Shown piece after piece: positions 53,399 to 62,532 of a stretch of DNA of 64,000 nt. The DNA comes from an uncultured Pelagibacteraceae bacterium. GTDB taxonomy: Bacteria > Pseudomonadota > Alphaproteobacteria > Pelagibacterales > Pelagibacteraceae. Both the position numbers and the translations under genes were made by a program. The number at the start of each line of letters is the position of its first letter. Position 1 is the stretch's first letter. The stretch lies in NCBI GenBank assembly GCA_902524995.1, contig CABZFJ010000001.1, forward strand, positions 186,001 through 250,000. Reading direction: 5' to 3'. A model generated the notes under the pieces. It ran no database searches. It saw only the letters and a program-made list of their open reading frames with translations, and was not told where the DNA came from.

Positions 53399-54568
53399 AT
53401 GATTGAATTATCAAAAGCATTAGACCGTTTAGGAACAGAAAGTGCATTCTCTGTTTTAGCTGAGGCAAAAAAATTAGAAGCACAAGGTAAACCAATGATC
53501 CATTTAGGCTTGGGACAACCAGATTTTAAAACTCCAAAACATGTTGTTGAAGCTGCAAAAAAAGCATTAGATGACGGACATCACGGTTATGTTTTGTCAA
53601 ATGGTATTCCAGAATGTCGTGAAGCTGTTGCAAGGTGGGTAAAGAGACTTTACAGTACAGATATTGATCCTAATAGAGTATTAATAATGCCAGGTGGTAA
53701 ACCAACAATGTATTATGCGATCACTTGTTTTGGTGAACCAGGTGCGGAAATAATTCATCCAACACCAGCTTTTCCTATTTATGAATCTATGATTAATTAT
53801 TCCGGAGCAAAAGCCGTTCCTTATGATTTGACAGAAGATAAAGATTTAAAATTTGATCCTGATAAACTTTTATCTTTAATAACTGATAAAACTAGACTTT
53901 TAATTTTAATAAATCCCAATAATCCAACTGGAAGTTTTGTTGAAAGGCCAGCTATAGACTATTTAGCTAAAGAACTAGAAAAATATCCTCACGTAACAAT
54001 TTTAAGTGATGAAATTTATAGTAGGCAAGTTTTTGATTATAAAGAAATGCCAACTTTTTTTAATTACCCAAACTTAAGAGATAGATTAATTGTTTTAGAA
54101 GGATGGAGCAAAGCATATTCAATGACTGGGTGGAGACTAGGATGGAGTTTTTGGCCAGAGCATTTAGTCGAGCATGTAAACAAACTTTTAATTAATAGTG
54201 TATCATGTGTAAATGCAGCCGCGCAGTATGCTGGTATTGCAGCTTTAGACGGACCAGAGGACTCTATAAAAGATATGCTAGATAAGTTTACATTAAGAAG
54301 AAATTTAATTCATAAAGGATTAAATGATTTACCTGGTGTTGAGTGTAGTTTACCAGGTGGTGCTTTTTATGCTTTCCCAAATATTAAAGGAACAGGCATG
54401 AGTGGGTCTGAGTTTTGCAAAAAAGCAATGCATGAAGCAGGTGTAGCAATTGTACCAGGGACTGCATTTGGAAAAACATGTAATGATTATGTTAGATTTA
54501 GTTTTGCAGCATCAAGAGATAATATTATGCAAGCTTTAGAAAACATAGGCAAGATGCTATCTAAATAA
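53399..54568 (+). CDS. pyridoxal-phosphate aminotransferase, class I
   Basis: 389 residues, fold type I. IHLGLGQPDFKTPKHVVEAAKKAL near the N-terminus, NPNNPTGSFV, LSDEIYSRQVFD with cofactor Asp and Tyr, the PLP Lys in EGWSKAYSMTGWRLGW near residue 240, and the carboxylate-binding Arg in YVRFSFAAS. Resembles the aspartate/alanine-type subgroup I-gamma transaminases. With the hydroxy-acid dehydrogenases around it, it may interconvert 2-oxo acids such as glyoxylate or pyruvate with amino acids; that is inferred. Confidence 0.9.
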   Translation: MIELSKALDRLGTESAFSVLAEAKKLEAQGKPMIHLGLGQPDFKTPKHVVEAAKKALDDGHHGYVLSNGIPECREAVARWVKRLYSTDIDPNRVLIMPGGKPTMYYAITCFGEPGAEIIHPTPAFPIYESMINYSGAKAVPYDLTEDKDLKFDPDKLLSLITDKTRLLILINPNNPTGSFVERPAIDYLAKELEKYPHVTILSDEIYSRQVFDYKEMPTFFNYPNLRDRLIVLEGWSKAYSMTGWRLGWSFWPEHLVEHVNKLLINSVSCVNAAAQYAGIAALDGPEDSIKDMLDKFTLRRNLIHKGLNDLPGVECSLPGGAFYAFPNIKGTGMSGSEFCKKAMHEAGVAIVPGTAFGKTCNDYVRFSFAASRDNIMQALENIGKMLSK

Positions 54569-54605
54569 ACTGTATTTTTTATAAATTCTTTTGTATTATT
54601 AATTA

Positions 54606-55979
54606 ATGAATGAAACTGTCCAAACAGAGCTAAAAAAAATTCTTAACGGAAGATTTTCAACATCTGAATCTACTAGGTCAAATTATGCTAGAGGTGAGGA
54701 TACATACAATCCTATTTTGTCAAAAGCAGTAGTTTTTCCAGAGACAAATGAGGAAGTTTCTCAAATTCTAAAAATATGTAACGAGCACAAAATTCCGGTT
54801 GTTCCTTTTGGAACTGGCACTTCTTTAGAGGGCCATGTGGTTGGCAATCAAAATGGAATTACAATTTCATTAGAGAAAATGAATAAAGTAATAAGTGTAA
54901 ATGCTGAGGATTTTGATTGTAGGGTTCAAGCAAATGTAACAAGAAAACAATTAAACGAATATTTAAGAGAAGACGGTGTATTCTTCCCAATAGATCCAGG
55001 TGCCGATGCTGCTTTAGGTGGAATGGCATCTACATCTGCTTCAGGAACTATGGCTGTTAAATATGGAACAATGAGAACTGTAGTTTCGGGTCTAACAGTT
55101 GTTTTACCAAATGGAGATATAATCAAAACAGGCGCAAGAGCTAAAAAATCTTCTGCTGGATATAATTTAACTAACTTATTTATAGGATCTGAGGGAACGC
55201 TTGGAATTATAACTGAGGTACAACTTAGATTATCTCCAATTCCAGAAAGTATTATGAGCGCTGTTTGTTATTTTCCAGACCTTGACTCGGCTGTGAAAAC
55301 ATCCCAAGAGGTTATTCAATATGGTGTTCCAATTGCGAGAATTGAAATGTTAAATAAAGATCAGATGGAAATCAGTATTAAATATTCAAAGCTAGAAAAC
55401 ATTAAAGCCTCGCCAACATTATTTTTTGAATTTCATGGAAGTGAATTATCAAACAATGAGTCTATAAAAATTGTTGAGGAATTATCAAAAAATAATGGTG
55501 GAAGTGATTTTCAATGGGCGTCTTCACCTGAAGAACAAAAAGTATTATGGAAAGCAAGACATGATGTTTATTATTCTGTAAAAGCCTTAGGAAATGATAT
55601 GAAAGTTTATTCTACAGATGTGTGTGTTCCTATTTCTAAATTAGTTGAATGTATTTCTTGGGCTGAAAAAGAAGTAAAAAGATTGGGATTAACAGCTCCA
55701 ATGGTCGGGCATGTGGGTGACGGGAATTTTCATTCTATAATTTTATATGATCCAGATGATGAAGAAAAACAAAAAAAAATTAGACAGTATAGTGATGATC
55801 TTATTAATAAAGCTCTTGAATTAGACGGAACAATTACCGGAGAACATGGAATTGGACTGCAAAAAAAACATTACTTACTTAGAGAACATCCAGATAATTT
55901 ACCAGTGATGAAGGCTATTAAAAGAAGCATTGATGTAAACAACATCATGAATCCTGGTAAGGTTTTTGATCTAAATTAA
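54606..55979 (+). CDS. FAD-linked 2-hydroxy-acid dehydrogenase (GlcD / D-lactate dehydrogenase type)
   Basis: 457 residues: FAD-PCMH N-terminal domain with VVPFGTGTSLEGHVVGN, FFPIDPGADAALGGMASTSASG and GTLGIITEVQLRLSPIPE, and the C-terminal vanillyl-alcohol-oxidase-like domain with the metal/substrate His motifs GHVGDGNFHSIILYDP and GTITGEHGIGLQKK. Stand-alone protein without GlcE/GlcF next to it. Oxidises glycolate or D-lactate-type substrates. Next to D-2-hydroxyacid dehydrogenase and the LldD-like pair. Confidence 0.93.
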   Translation: MNETVQTELKKILNGRFSTSESTRSNYARGEDTYNPILSKAVVFPETNEEVSQILKICNEHKIPVVPFGTGTSLEGHVVGNQNGITISLEKMNKVISVNAEDFDCRVQANVTRKQLNEYLREDGVFFPIDPGADAALGGMASTSASGTMAVKYGTMRTVVSGLTVVLPNGDIIKTGARAKKSSAGYNLTNLFIGSEGTLGIITEVQLRLSPIPESIMSAVCYFPDLDSAVKTSQEVIQYGVPIARIEMLNKDQMEISIKYSKLENIKASPTLFFEFHGSELSNNESIKIVEELSKNNGGSDFQWASSPEEQKVLWKARHDVYYSVKALGNDMKVYSTDVCVPISKLVECISWAEKEVKRLGLTAPMVGHVGDGNFHSIILYDPDDEEKQKKIRQYSDDLINKALELDGTITGEHGIGLQKKHYLLREHPDNLPVMKAIKRSIDVNNIMNPGKVFDLN

Positions 55980-55992
55980 CTCAAAAAATAAA

Positions 55993-56946
55993 ATGAAAAA
56001 AATTTTAATCACGAGAAGGCTTTTAAGATCTTGTGAAGATAAAGCAAAAAATTTATTTGATGCAAACTTCAATTTAAACGATGAATTATACTCCCAGAAA
56101 AGATTGATTGAAATGAGCAAAGGTTGTGATGGTATTTTATCAGCTCTTACAGACAAACTTGATAAAGAAACAATCAATGAATTACCTGATACTATAAAAA
56201 TTATCTCAAATTTTGCAGTTGGTTTTGGAAACATAGATTTAGAAGCTGCAAGAAAAAGAAGTATTGCCGTTACAAATACTCCAGATGTATTGACAGATGC
56301 TACTGCAGAAATTGGAGTTTTATTGATATTAGGAGCTTGCAGAAGAGCTTCTGAAGGAATTGAAAAAGCTAGAGAAGGTGGATGGGTTTGGTCTGTAGAC
56401 ATGTTAATAGGCAAGCAATTAACTGGAACAAGACTTGGAATACTTGGAATGGGAAGAATAGGTCAGAAAATTGCAAAAATTGCGAAATCATTAGGAATGA
56501 TAATTCATTACCACAATCGATCAAAACTAGGCGAAGACAAAGAACAAGGTGCAATTTATCATGACAACTTAAATGATCTTATGAAAGTATCTGATGTGCT
56601 ATCAGTTTGTTGTCCAGCATCTATAGAGACAATTAATTTAATAAATAAAGATACTCTAGAGTTATTACCAAAAGGTGCTGTTGTCACAAATGTTGCAAGG
56701 GGAGATATTGTTGATGATGATGCATTATTAGACGCGCTTGAGAGAAGAAAAGTTTATGCAGTTGGGCTCGATGTATACAAAAATGAACCAAATTTAAATC
56801 CTGGATATCTTAAACATAAAAGTGCATTTATTCTTCCTCATCTAGGTAGCGCAACAAAGGAAACTAGGACTGCGATGGCTAACCTTGCTATTGATAATTT
56901 AGAAGAGTTCTTCAAGACAGGTGAATGTAAAAACAAAGTTAATTAA
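55993..56946 (+). CDS. D-isomer-specific 2-hydroxyacid dehydrogenase (glyoxylate/hydroxypyruvate reductase type)
   Basis: 317 residues, NAD(P)-linked. ISNFAVGFGNIDLEAARKRSIAVTNTPDVLTDATAE, cofactor motif LGILGMGRIGQKIAKIAKSLGM, NVARGDIVDDDALLDALERRKVYAVGLDVYKNEP and catalytic His in FILPHLGSATKETR; Arg and Glu of the triad also fit. Could reduce glyoxylate to glycolate, complementing the FAD enzyme upstream (13-base gap). Confidence 0.93.
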   Translation: MKKILITRRLLRSCEDKAKNLFDANFNLNDELYSQKRLIEMSKGCDGILSALTDKLDKETINELPDTIKIISNFAVGFGNIDLEAARKRSIAVTNTPDVLTDATAEIGVLLILGACRRASEGIEKAREGGWVWSVDMLIGKQLTGTRLGILGMGRIGQKIAKIAKSLGMIIHYHNRSKLGEDKEQGAIYHDNLNDLMKVSDVLSVCCPASIETINLINKDTLELLPKGAVVTNVARGDIVDDDALLDALERRKVYAVGLDVYKNEPNLNPGYLKHKSAFILPHLGSATKETRTAMANLAIDNLEEFFKTGECKNKVN

Positions 56947-57053
56947 CAATCTCAAGTTGTAATTGGTATTTAAAATTATTCTAACTTTCTAGACAATTTT
57001 TTTATTTCAATTTATGATTTAAATTTAAAAAATTAATTTTAGAGGGGAAAATA

Positions 57054-58115
57054 ATGAAAGCACAGGTTTTGCATAAGTATGATCCAGATATGAAAGAGGC
57101 CGTATGGGTCACGGGAGAGGAGTTGCCAAATCCTAAAATTGAGAAAGCAAGCGATGTCATTGTTAAAATTGGAGCTGCAGGTGTTTGTAGAACTGATTTG
57201 CATATAATTGAAGGAGTTTGGAAGCACATCACAGATCAAAATAATGATCTATTGCCAATGGTAATGGGACATGAGAACGCTGGATGGATAGAGGAAGTTG
57301 GTAAAGATGTTACAGGATTTAAAAAAGGTGATGCAGTTATTTTACACCCTAAAGTTTCTGGCACAGGAGGAACATGCTTGGATTGTAGAAGAGGAAACGA
57401 CATGCATGCTGAAGATCCAATTTTCGCAGGTTTGAATGTAAAACACGGGGGATATTCAGAATTACTTCAAACTAGCGTAAGAAATCTAATAAAAATTCCA
57501 AAAGTGCTGGGTCCAATAGACGTTGCACCATTTTCAGACGCAGGTTTAACTGCTTACAGAGTTGTTAAAAAAGCTACCAGACACCTTCTACCAGGTGAAA
57601 ATTGTGTGATCATAGGTGCCGGTGGATTAGGTCATATAGCTATTCAATGTATGAAAGCAATGTGTGCTGCAAATATTATAGTTGTTGAAAAAGCAAAAGC
57701 ACCTTTAGATCATGCAATGGAACTCGGAGCTGACCACGGTGTTTTAATAGATGGTAATGAAATTGAAAAAGTAAAAGAACTTACAAAAGGTAAAGGAGCA
57801 GAGGCTGTTATAGATTTTGTTGGTGAAAAGGGTTCTACGCCGATGGGAATTAAGATGACTAAAGCAACTGGAACCTTTTATATTGTAGGTTATGGAGAAG
57901 AAATAAGAGTTTTGGCGATTGATATGATCGATCAAGAAAAAAGTATAGTTGGAAGCTTGGTAGGTACGTGGGCTGAATTATATGAATTAATGGAACTAGC
58001 AGATAAAGGTTTAGTAAAACTTTCAATGAAAGAATACAAACTTGAAGAAGCTAACAAAGCACTACATGATTTAAATGATGGTAAGATTAAAGGTCGTGCA
58101 GTGTTAGTTCCATAA
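57054..58115 (+). CDS. zinc-dependent alcohol dehydrogenase (MDR family)
   Basis: 353 residues, preceded by a strong Shine-Dalgarno (AGAGGGGA). Catalytic zinc ligands in GVCRTDLHIIEG and MGHENAGWIEEVG; NAD-binding motif CVIIGAGGLGHIAIQ. In the structural zinc lobe only two Cys are seen (GGTCLDCRRGNDMHAED) instead of four, so that site is probably lost, as in some other MDR branches. Directly followed by the ABC importer genes (17 bases), so the imported compound or a product may be its substrate. Confidence 0.92.
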   Translation: MKAQVLHKYDPDMKEAVWVTGEELPNPKIEKASDVIVKIGAAGVCRTDLHIIEGVWKHITDQNNDLLPMVMGHENAGWIEEVGKDVTGFKKGDAVILHPKVSGTGGTCLDCRRGNDMHAEDPIFAGLNVKHGGYSELLQTSVRNLIKIPKVLGPIDVAPFSDAGLTAYRVVKKATRHLLPGENCVIIGAGGLGHIAIQCMKAMCAANIIVVEKAKAPLDHAMELGADHGVLIDGNEIEKVKELTKGKGAEAVIDFVGEKGSTPMGIKMTKATGTFYIVGYGEEIRVLAIDMIDQEKSIVGSLVGTWAELYELMELADKGLVKLSMKEYKLEEANKALHDLNDGKIKGRAVLVP

Positions 58116-58132
58116 ATAACAAAAGAGAGGAA

Positions 58133-59674
58133 ATGAAGATGAAGACAATAAAAACTTGCGTAACTGCTCTTATATCAGCTTTGTTGGTATTCAGTCCTGT
58201 TGCGTATGCAGATAAGTGGAGCGATCAATTTCCACATATCAAAAACACTGGGGACATTCCTGGTGAGTGTTCTTATGAAGCAATGTCCAAGAAAAACTAC
58301 AAAGGTAAGACACTAAAAATTAACACACATGCTGTACCAGTGATGGGTGAGCCAACAGCTCTTCATGCTGAGCAGTTTGCAAAACTAACAGGAGCAAAAG
58401 TTGATGTAACACATACACCAGCTGGAGATCTATACGCAAAAGCTATGGTTCCTTTCCAAGCAGGTCAAGCTCCATATGATATCGTTTTTGGTTTTTCAAA
58501 TTTCATAAACGACTGGAGAAGATACTTAGAGCCAGTCCCAAAGAAATATGTTGAGATGAAACAAATGAAAGACGTTACACCTTCTCACATTGGTGTAGCA
58601 TCTTGGGATGGTGTTATGTATCAGTTTCCAGTTGATGGAGACAGACATTATCTAAAATATAGAAAAGATGTAATCGACAATCCTAAGTACCAAAAACAAT
58701 ATAAAGAAGCTACTGGTAAAGAGTTAAAGGTACCAACAACTTGGAAAGAGTATGGAGAAATGGCCGCTTATTTCAATGGATGGGATTGGGATGGCGATGG
58801 TGAGAAAGAATATGGATCAGCAGAAGTTATGAAAAAAGATGACCTAATGTATGCTGCTTTCTATTCTAGATCTGCTGCCTATTCTAAAAATCCAAAAACA
58901 CCTGGTGGTTTCTTTTTTGATTTAGAGACGATGACACCATTAATTAATAATCCAGGATTTGTTGAAGCATTAACAGACTGGGTTGCTGCAACTAAATATG
59001 TTCCTCCGGGAGGAATAAATTTTGGTTTAGGTGATGAAATCGGATCATTTGGTGGAGGACAAACTCTGTTCAGTTTTTCATGGGATGATGCATTTGTTGC
59101 TGCTATGCAACCAGATAGTCCAATAAACAATAAAGTTGGTGCTGCACAATTACCAGGAGCAACAAAAGTTTGGAATAGAAAAACAAATAGTTGGGATGAA
59201 GGTTTCAACCAAGCTCCTTTCTTCGTATGGGGATGGGCAGTTGGTGTAGCTAAAAAAAGTAAAGAGCATGAGATGGCATTTGATTACTTATGTTTCTTTG
59301 CAAATGAAGCTAATCACCAAGCAGACATTGGAATTGGTAGATTTGGAGTAAACCCATTTAGAGATGCTGATTTCCAAGCTGATGTTTGGACTCAAATTGG
59401 TTGGGATAAAGATATAGCTCAATCATATGTTGATACTCTTGCAGAAATGGAAAAAAGTAAAAACAGAGTATTTCCATTAAGAGTGCCTGGAACGTTTGAG
59501 TTTAATGCTGCCTTAGCAACAGCTGCTGCGAAAGCATTGGCTGGTCAATTATCTCCACAAGCTGCTTTAGACGAAGCTGCTAAGCAGTGGAATGATATAC
59601 TTAACAGAGTAGGAAAAGATAACGTAAGAAAAGCCTATGCTGTTGGTGTAGCAATGGAAGATAATAAGCAATAA
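58133..59674 (+). CDS. ABC importer substrate-binding protein (carbohydrate/polyol, family 1-like)
   Basis: Periplasmic receptor, 513 residues, with a signal peptide ending near SPVAYADKW. A longer protein than typical family 1 receptors (about 420). It has LHAEQFAKLTGAKVDVTHTPAGDLYAKAMVPFQAG, PYDIVFGFSNFINDW, many Trp and aromatic residues likely to line a sugar site (WGWAVGVAKKSKEHEMAFDY), and a DxDxDG calcium-type loop in GWDWDGDGEKEYG. The set SBP-permease-permease-ATPase-ATPase resembles the glycerol GlpVPQST system of rhizobia, so a polyol or sugar substrate is inferred. Strong ribosome binding site AGAGAGGAA. Confidence 0.9.
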   Translation: MKMKTIKTCVTALISALLVFSPVAYADKWSDQFPHIKNTGDIPGECSYEAMSKKNYKGKTLKINTHAVPVMGEPTALHAEQFAKLTGAKVDVTHTPAGDLYAKAMVPFQAGQAPYDIVFGFSNFINDWRRYLEPVPKKYVEMKQMKDVTPSHIGVASWDGVMYQFPVDGDRHYLKYRKDVIDNPKYQKQYKEATGKELKVPTTWKEYGEMAAYFNGWDWDGDGEKEYGSAEVMKKDDLMYAAFYSRSAAYSKNPKTPGGFFFDLETMTPLINNPGFVEALTDWVAATKYVPPGGINFGLGDEIGSFGGGQTLFSFSWDDAFVAAMQPDSPINNKVGAAQLPGATKVWNRKTNSWDEGFNQAPFFVWGWAVGVAKKSKEHEMAFDYLCFFANEANHQADIGIGRFGVNPFRDADFQADVWTQIGWDKDIAQSYVDTLAEMEKSKNRVFPLRVPGTFEFNAALATAAAKALAGQLSPQAALDEAAKQWNDILNRVGKDNVRKAYAVGVAMEDNKQ

Positions 59675-59689
59675 TTTTGTAAAACTTGT

Positions 59690-59707
59690 GGCCGTTTTTT
59701 AACGGCC
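59690..59707 (+). terminator. intercistronic hairpin after the binding-protein gene
   Basis: Stem GGCCGTT/AACGGCC with a TTTT loop, then GCATTTT: a moderate attenuator-like hairpin 15 bases after the substrate-binding gene and before the first permease. Such hairpins usually protect the mRNA end or cut read-through, making the binding protein more abundant than its membrane partners. Confidence 0.7.
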
Positions 59708-59735
59708 GCATTTTAAAATAATCCAAAAAAAAATT

Positions 59736-60602
59736 ATGAATTTTAAACACAAGTTTGTTTTTTTATTCCCAGGATTGTTTGTACTTATTGGAATTTTAAT
59801 TTTTCCAATTATTTTTACTATTAGATTAAGTCTTTCTGGATGGAATAGTTATACACCAGAAATGAACTTCATAGGTATTACGAATTATATAAGGTTATTT
59901 ACTGATGACCCAAGGTTTTGGGAGTCTTTTTTTAGGCTAAGTTTTTTATCGGTAACCACAGTTATTCTTCAATATGTTATCGGATTTGCTCTAGCGATGA
60001 TGGTTTGGAGAGAAATAAAATTTAAAAGATTTTTTAGAGTAATTTTTCTTGTCCCAATGATGACAACTCCAGTAATAATGACAGTTATTTGGAGGACATT
60101 TTTTCATGAGTCACTTGGTCCTGTAAATGATTTGTTAGGTGGTTTAGGAGTAAAACCTATTTTATGGTTGAGTGATCCAGTTATTGCAAAGTTTACAGTT
60201 ATAATTGTTGAGGTTTGGCAATGGACACCGTTTATGTTTTTACTATTATTAGCTGGACTTTTGTCACTTCCAAAAGAACCCTTTTTGGCAGCCGCTATAG
60301 ATGGAGCAAGTCCATTTAGAAAATTTGTTTATGTAACTTTTCCTTTGATGGCTCCAATATCAATTGGAGCAATAATAATAAGACTTATCGAGGCTTCAAA
60401 AATAATGGATACTGTATTTGTTTTGACTTCAGGAGGACCAGGAACTGCAACTGAAACGTCGAGTTTTTATATTTATATTAAAGGATTAAGAGAATTTCAG
60501 ATGGGTTATGCAGCAACCTTATCTTTCACTTATCTTGTCATAATGATTATCAGTTTAACGATAATAGCTAAAGTTTTAACCAAATTAATGATCAAAGAAT
60601 AA
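59736..60602 (+). CDS. ABC importer permease 1 (UgpA/MalF-like)
   Basis: 288 residues with six hydrophobic helices. N-terminal LFPGLFVLIGILIFPIIFTIRLSLSGW and the EAA loop EPFLAAAIDGASPFRKFVYVTFPLMAP, which couples to an ATPase. Pairs with the next gene, 2 bases downstream. Confidence 0.93.
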   Translation: MNFKHKFVFLFPGLFVLIGILIFPIIFTIRLSLSGWNSYTPEMNFIGITNYIRLFTDDPRFWESFFRLSFLSVTTVILQYVIGFALAMMVWREIKFKRFFRVIFLVPMMTTPVIMTVIWRTFFHESLGPVNDLLGGLGVKPILWLSDPVIAKFTVIIVEVWQWTPFMFLLLLAGLLSLPKEPFLAAAIDGASPFRKFVYVTFPLMAPISIGAIIIRLIEASKIMDTVFVLTSGGPGTATETSSFYIYIKGLREFQMGYAATLSFTYLVIMIISLTIIAKVLTKLMIKE

Positions 60603-60604
60603 CT

Positions 60605-61453
60605 ATGATCAAACTTTACACTTTTCTTAAATATTTCTTTATTACGTTTTGGACTGTATTTGTTGTTGCGCCATTTCTGTGGGCTGTATCAACATCTTTC
60701 AAAGACTTCCAGTCAGTAAATAGTAAAGTGACTTATATTCCTTGGTTAGATTTCGAACCAACATTGGAGGGTTGGAGAGTTTTAATTAAGTCTCCCGCTA
60801 AAGGTGGAGTAGATATTGTTGAGCCCTATTTTAATAGCATTTTTGTAACCTGTACTGCTAGCTTAATAAGTATTGTTCTTGGCACTCTTGCTGCTTATGC
60901 ACTATCAAGATTTACCTTTAAAGCTGGATTTGTAAGAAACAACGATATTACTTTTTTCTTTATTTCACAAAGAATCATGCCTCCAATTGTATTATCAATT
61001 CCTTTCTTTATTTTTCTAAGCACAATAGGATTGCTTGATAGCCTATTAGGTCTAGTGGTTGTATACATCGTTTTATTAATGCCAATTGCTGTTTGGATTA
61101 TGGTAGATTTTTTTAATAGAGTTCCAAAAGAATTAGATGAGACTGCATTAATTGACGGATGTAATCCGTATCAAGCTTTCTATAAAGTTGTTTTACCAAA
61201 TTCAATACCTGGTTTAATTGTTGCAGGAATGTTTTGTATTATTTTTGGATGGATAGATTTCTTTTTTGCATTTATTTTAACATTTACTGAAGTACAATTG
61301 TTACCTGTAAAGGTTGTTGCACTTAATTCATCAATAACACCATGGTGGAGCCTTTCGGCATCAGCTTTAGTCTCAGTTGCACCATTAATAATTGTTGCAT
61401 TTATAGTTGAGAGATATCTATCAAAAGGAAATTTATCAGGAGCATTAAAATAA
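60605..61453 (+). CDS. ABC importer permease 2 (UgpE/MalG-like)
   Basis: 282 residues, six helices. VVAPFLWAVSTSFKDF at the N-terminus and EAA loop KELDETALIDGCNPYQAFYKVVLPNSIPG; ends LSKGNLSGALK as in MalG-type permeases. Its stop overlaps the start of ATPase 1 (TAATG). Confidence 0.93.
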   Translation: MIKLYTFLKYFFITFWTVFVVAPFLWAVSTSFKDFQSVNSKVTYIPWLDFEPTLEGWRVLIKSPAKGGVDIVEPYFNSIFVTCTASLISIVLGTLAAYALSRFTFKAGFVRNNDITFFFISQRIMPPIVLSIPFFIFLSTIGLLDSLLGLVVVYIVLLMPIAVWIMVDFFNRVPKELDETALIDGCNPYQAFYKVVLPNSIPGLIVAGMFCIIFGWIDFFFAFILTFTEVQLLPVKVVALNSSITPWWSLSASALVSVAPLIIVAFIVERYLSKGNLSGALK

Positions 61454-62532
61454 TGAATTTAATTGGAGAGAAAATTTCTTATAAACCTGATGAGCAATTT
61501 CATTTAAATAATGTCTCGTTTAATTTTAAAAAAGGTAATTTGTATACCATTCTAGGCAGGACTTTATCTGGTAAAACGACTCTTTTAAAAACAATTGCAG
61601 GATTATTAAATCCAGATCAAGGCTCAATTTCTTTTGAGGAAAAAGACTTTATTAAAATACCAGTTTGGGAAAGAAATGTTGCTATGGTCTATCAACAATT
61701 TATTAATTACCCTCATTTAAATGTATATGAAAATATAACTTTTCCATTAGAACAAAGAAAATTAAGTCCTGAGCAAATAAAAAAAGATGTAGACGAAGCT
61801 TTAAAAACTGTTGGATTAGTTGGATTTGAAAACAGAAAAATTCAGGAATTATCTGGCGGACAGCAACAAAGGGTTGCACTTGCAAGATCACTTGCAAAAA
61901 AAGCAAAAATTTTGTTGCTAGATGAACCGTTAGTTAATTTAGATTACAAACTTAGAGAGCAATTAAGAGAAGAATTTAAAAGAATTTTCTCAGAAGGACT
62001 ATCCCAAGATACAATTTTAATTTACTCAACAACAGATCCACAAGAAGTAATGGAACTGAATGGAGAAGTAATTGTTTTAGACGAAGGGAAGGTATTACAA
62101 AAAGGGCCTGCCAAAGAGATTTTTGAAAATCCATCTAATTTAAAAGTAGCAGAAATATCAAATGATCCACCAATGAATGTTCTGAAGGGTTCAAAAAATT
62201 CAAAAAATCTGAACTTTGAGAATATTTCTTTAGATATTCCAAATCATTTTAAGAATTTAGAAGAGAAAGATTATAATTTTGGAATTAGAGCTTCGGAAAT
62301 AGAACTTGATGAAAATGGTGAAGAATTCGAAATAGAATTAGCAGAGATTAGTGGTTCAGAAACATTGCTTCACTTAAAAAGAGGAAATTCAAAAATAATT
62401 GCTTTAATCGAGGAAGTAATGAATTTTAAAATTCATGAGAAAGTAAAAATAAATTTTAATGCAAATAAGTTTTATGCTTTTGGGGAAGATGAAAAATTAG
62501 TTTCGTCGCCATACGGAGGAACAAATGGCTAA
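61453..62532 (+). CDS. ABC importer ATPase 1 (GlpS-like), H-loop His missing
   Basis: 359 residues of the MalK/UgpC class with a C-terminal OB-type regulatory domain. Walker A LGRTLSGKTTLLK, Q-loop VYQQFINYPHLNV, signature LSGGQQQRVALARSLA and Walker B LLLDEPLVNLD are present, but where a His (THD) is expected in the switch the protein reads IYSTTDPQEVM. It therefore supplies a good signature but a defective catalytic switch. Overlaps ATPase 2 by 8 bases; the pair should form an asymmetric heterodimer. Confidence 0.93.
   Translation: MNLIGEKISYKPDEQFHLNNVSFNFKKGNLYTILGRTLSGKTTLLKTIAGLLNPDQGSISFEEKDFIKIPVWERNVAMVYQQFINYPHLNVYENITFPLEQRKLSPEQIKKDVDEALKTVGLVGFENRKIQELSGGQQQRVALARSLAKKAKILLLDEPLVNLDYKLREQLREEFKRIFSEGLSQDTILIYSTTDPQEVMELNGEVIVLDEGKVLQKGPAKEIFENPSNLKVAEISNDPPMNVLKGSKNSKNLNFENISLDIPNHFKNLEEKDYNFGIRASEIELDENGEEFEIELAEISGSETLLHLKRGNSKIIALIEEVMNFKIHEKVKINFNANKFYAFGEDEKLVSSPYGGTNG

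Noticed and set aside
56947-57053. Possible riboswitch ahead of the alcohol dehydrogenase
   Set aside because: The 107 bases are AT-rich with no stable stems or known aptamer motifs visible; only a strong Shine-Dalgarno stands out.
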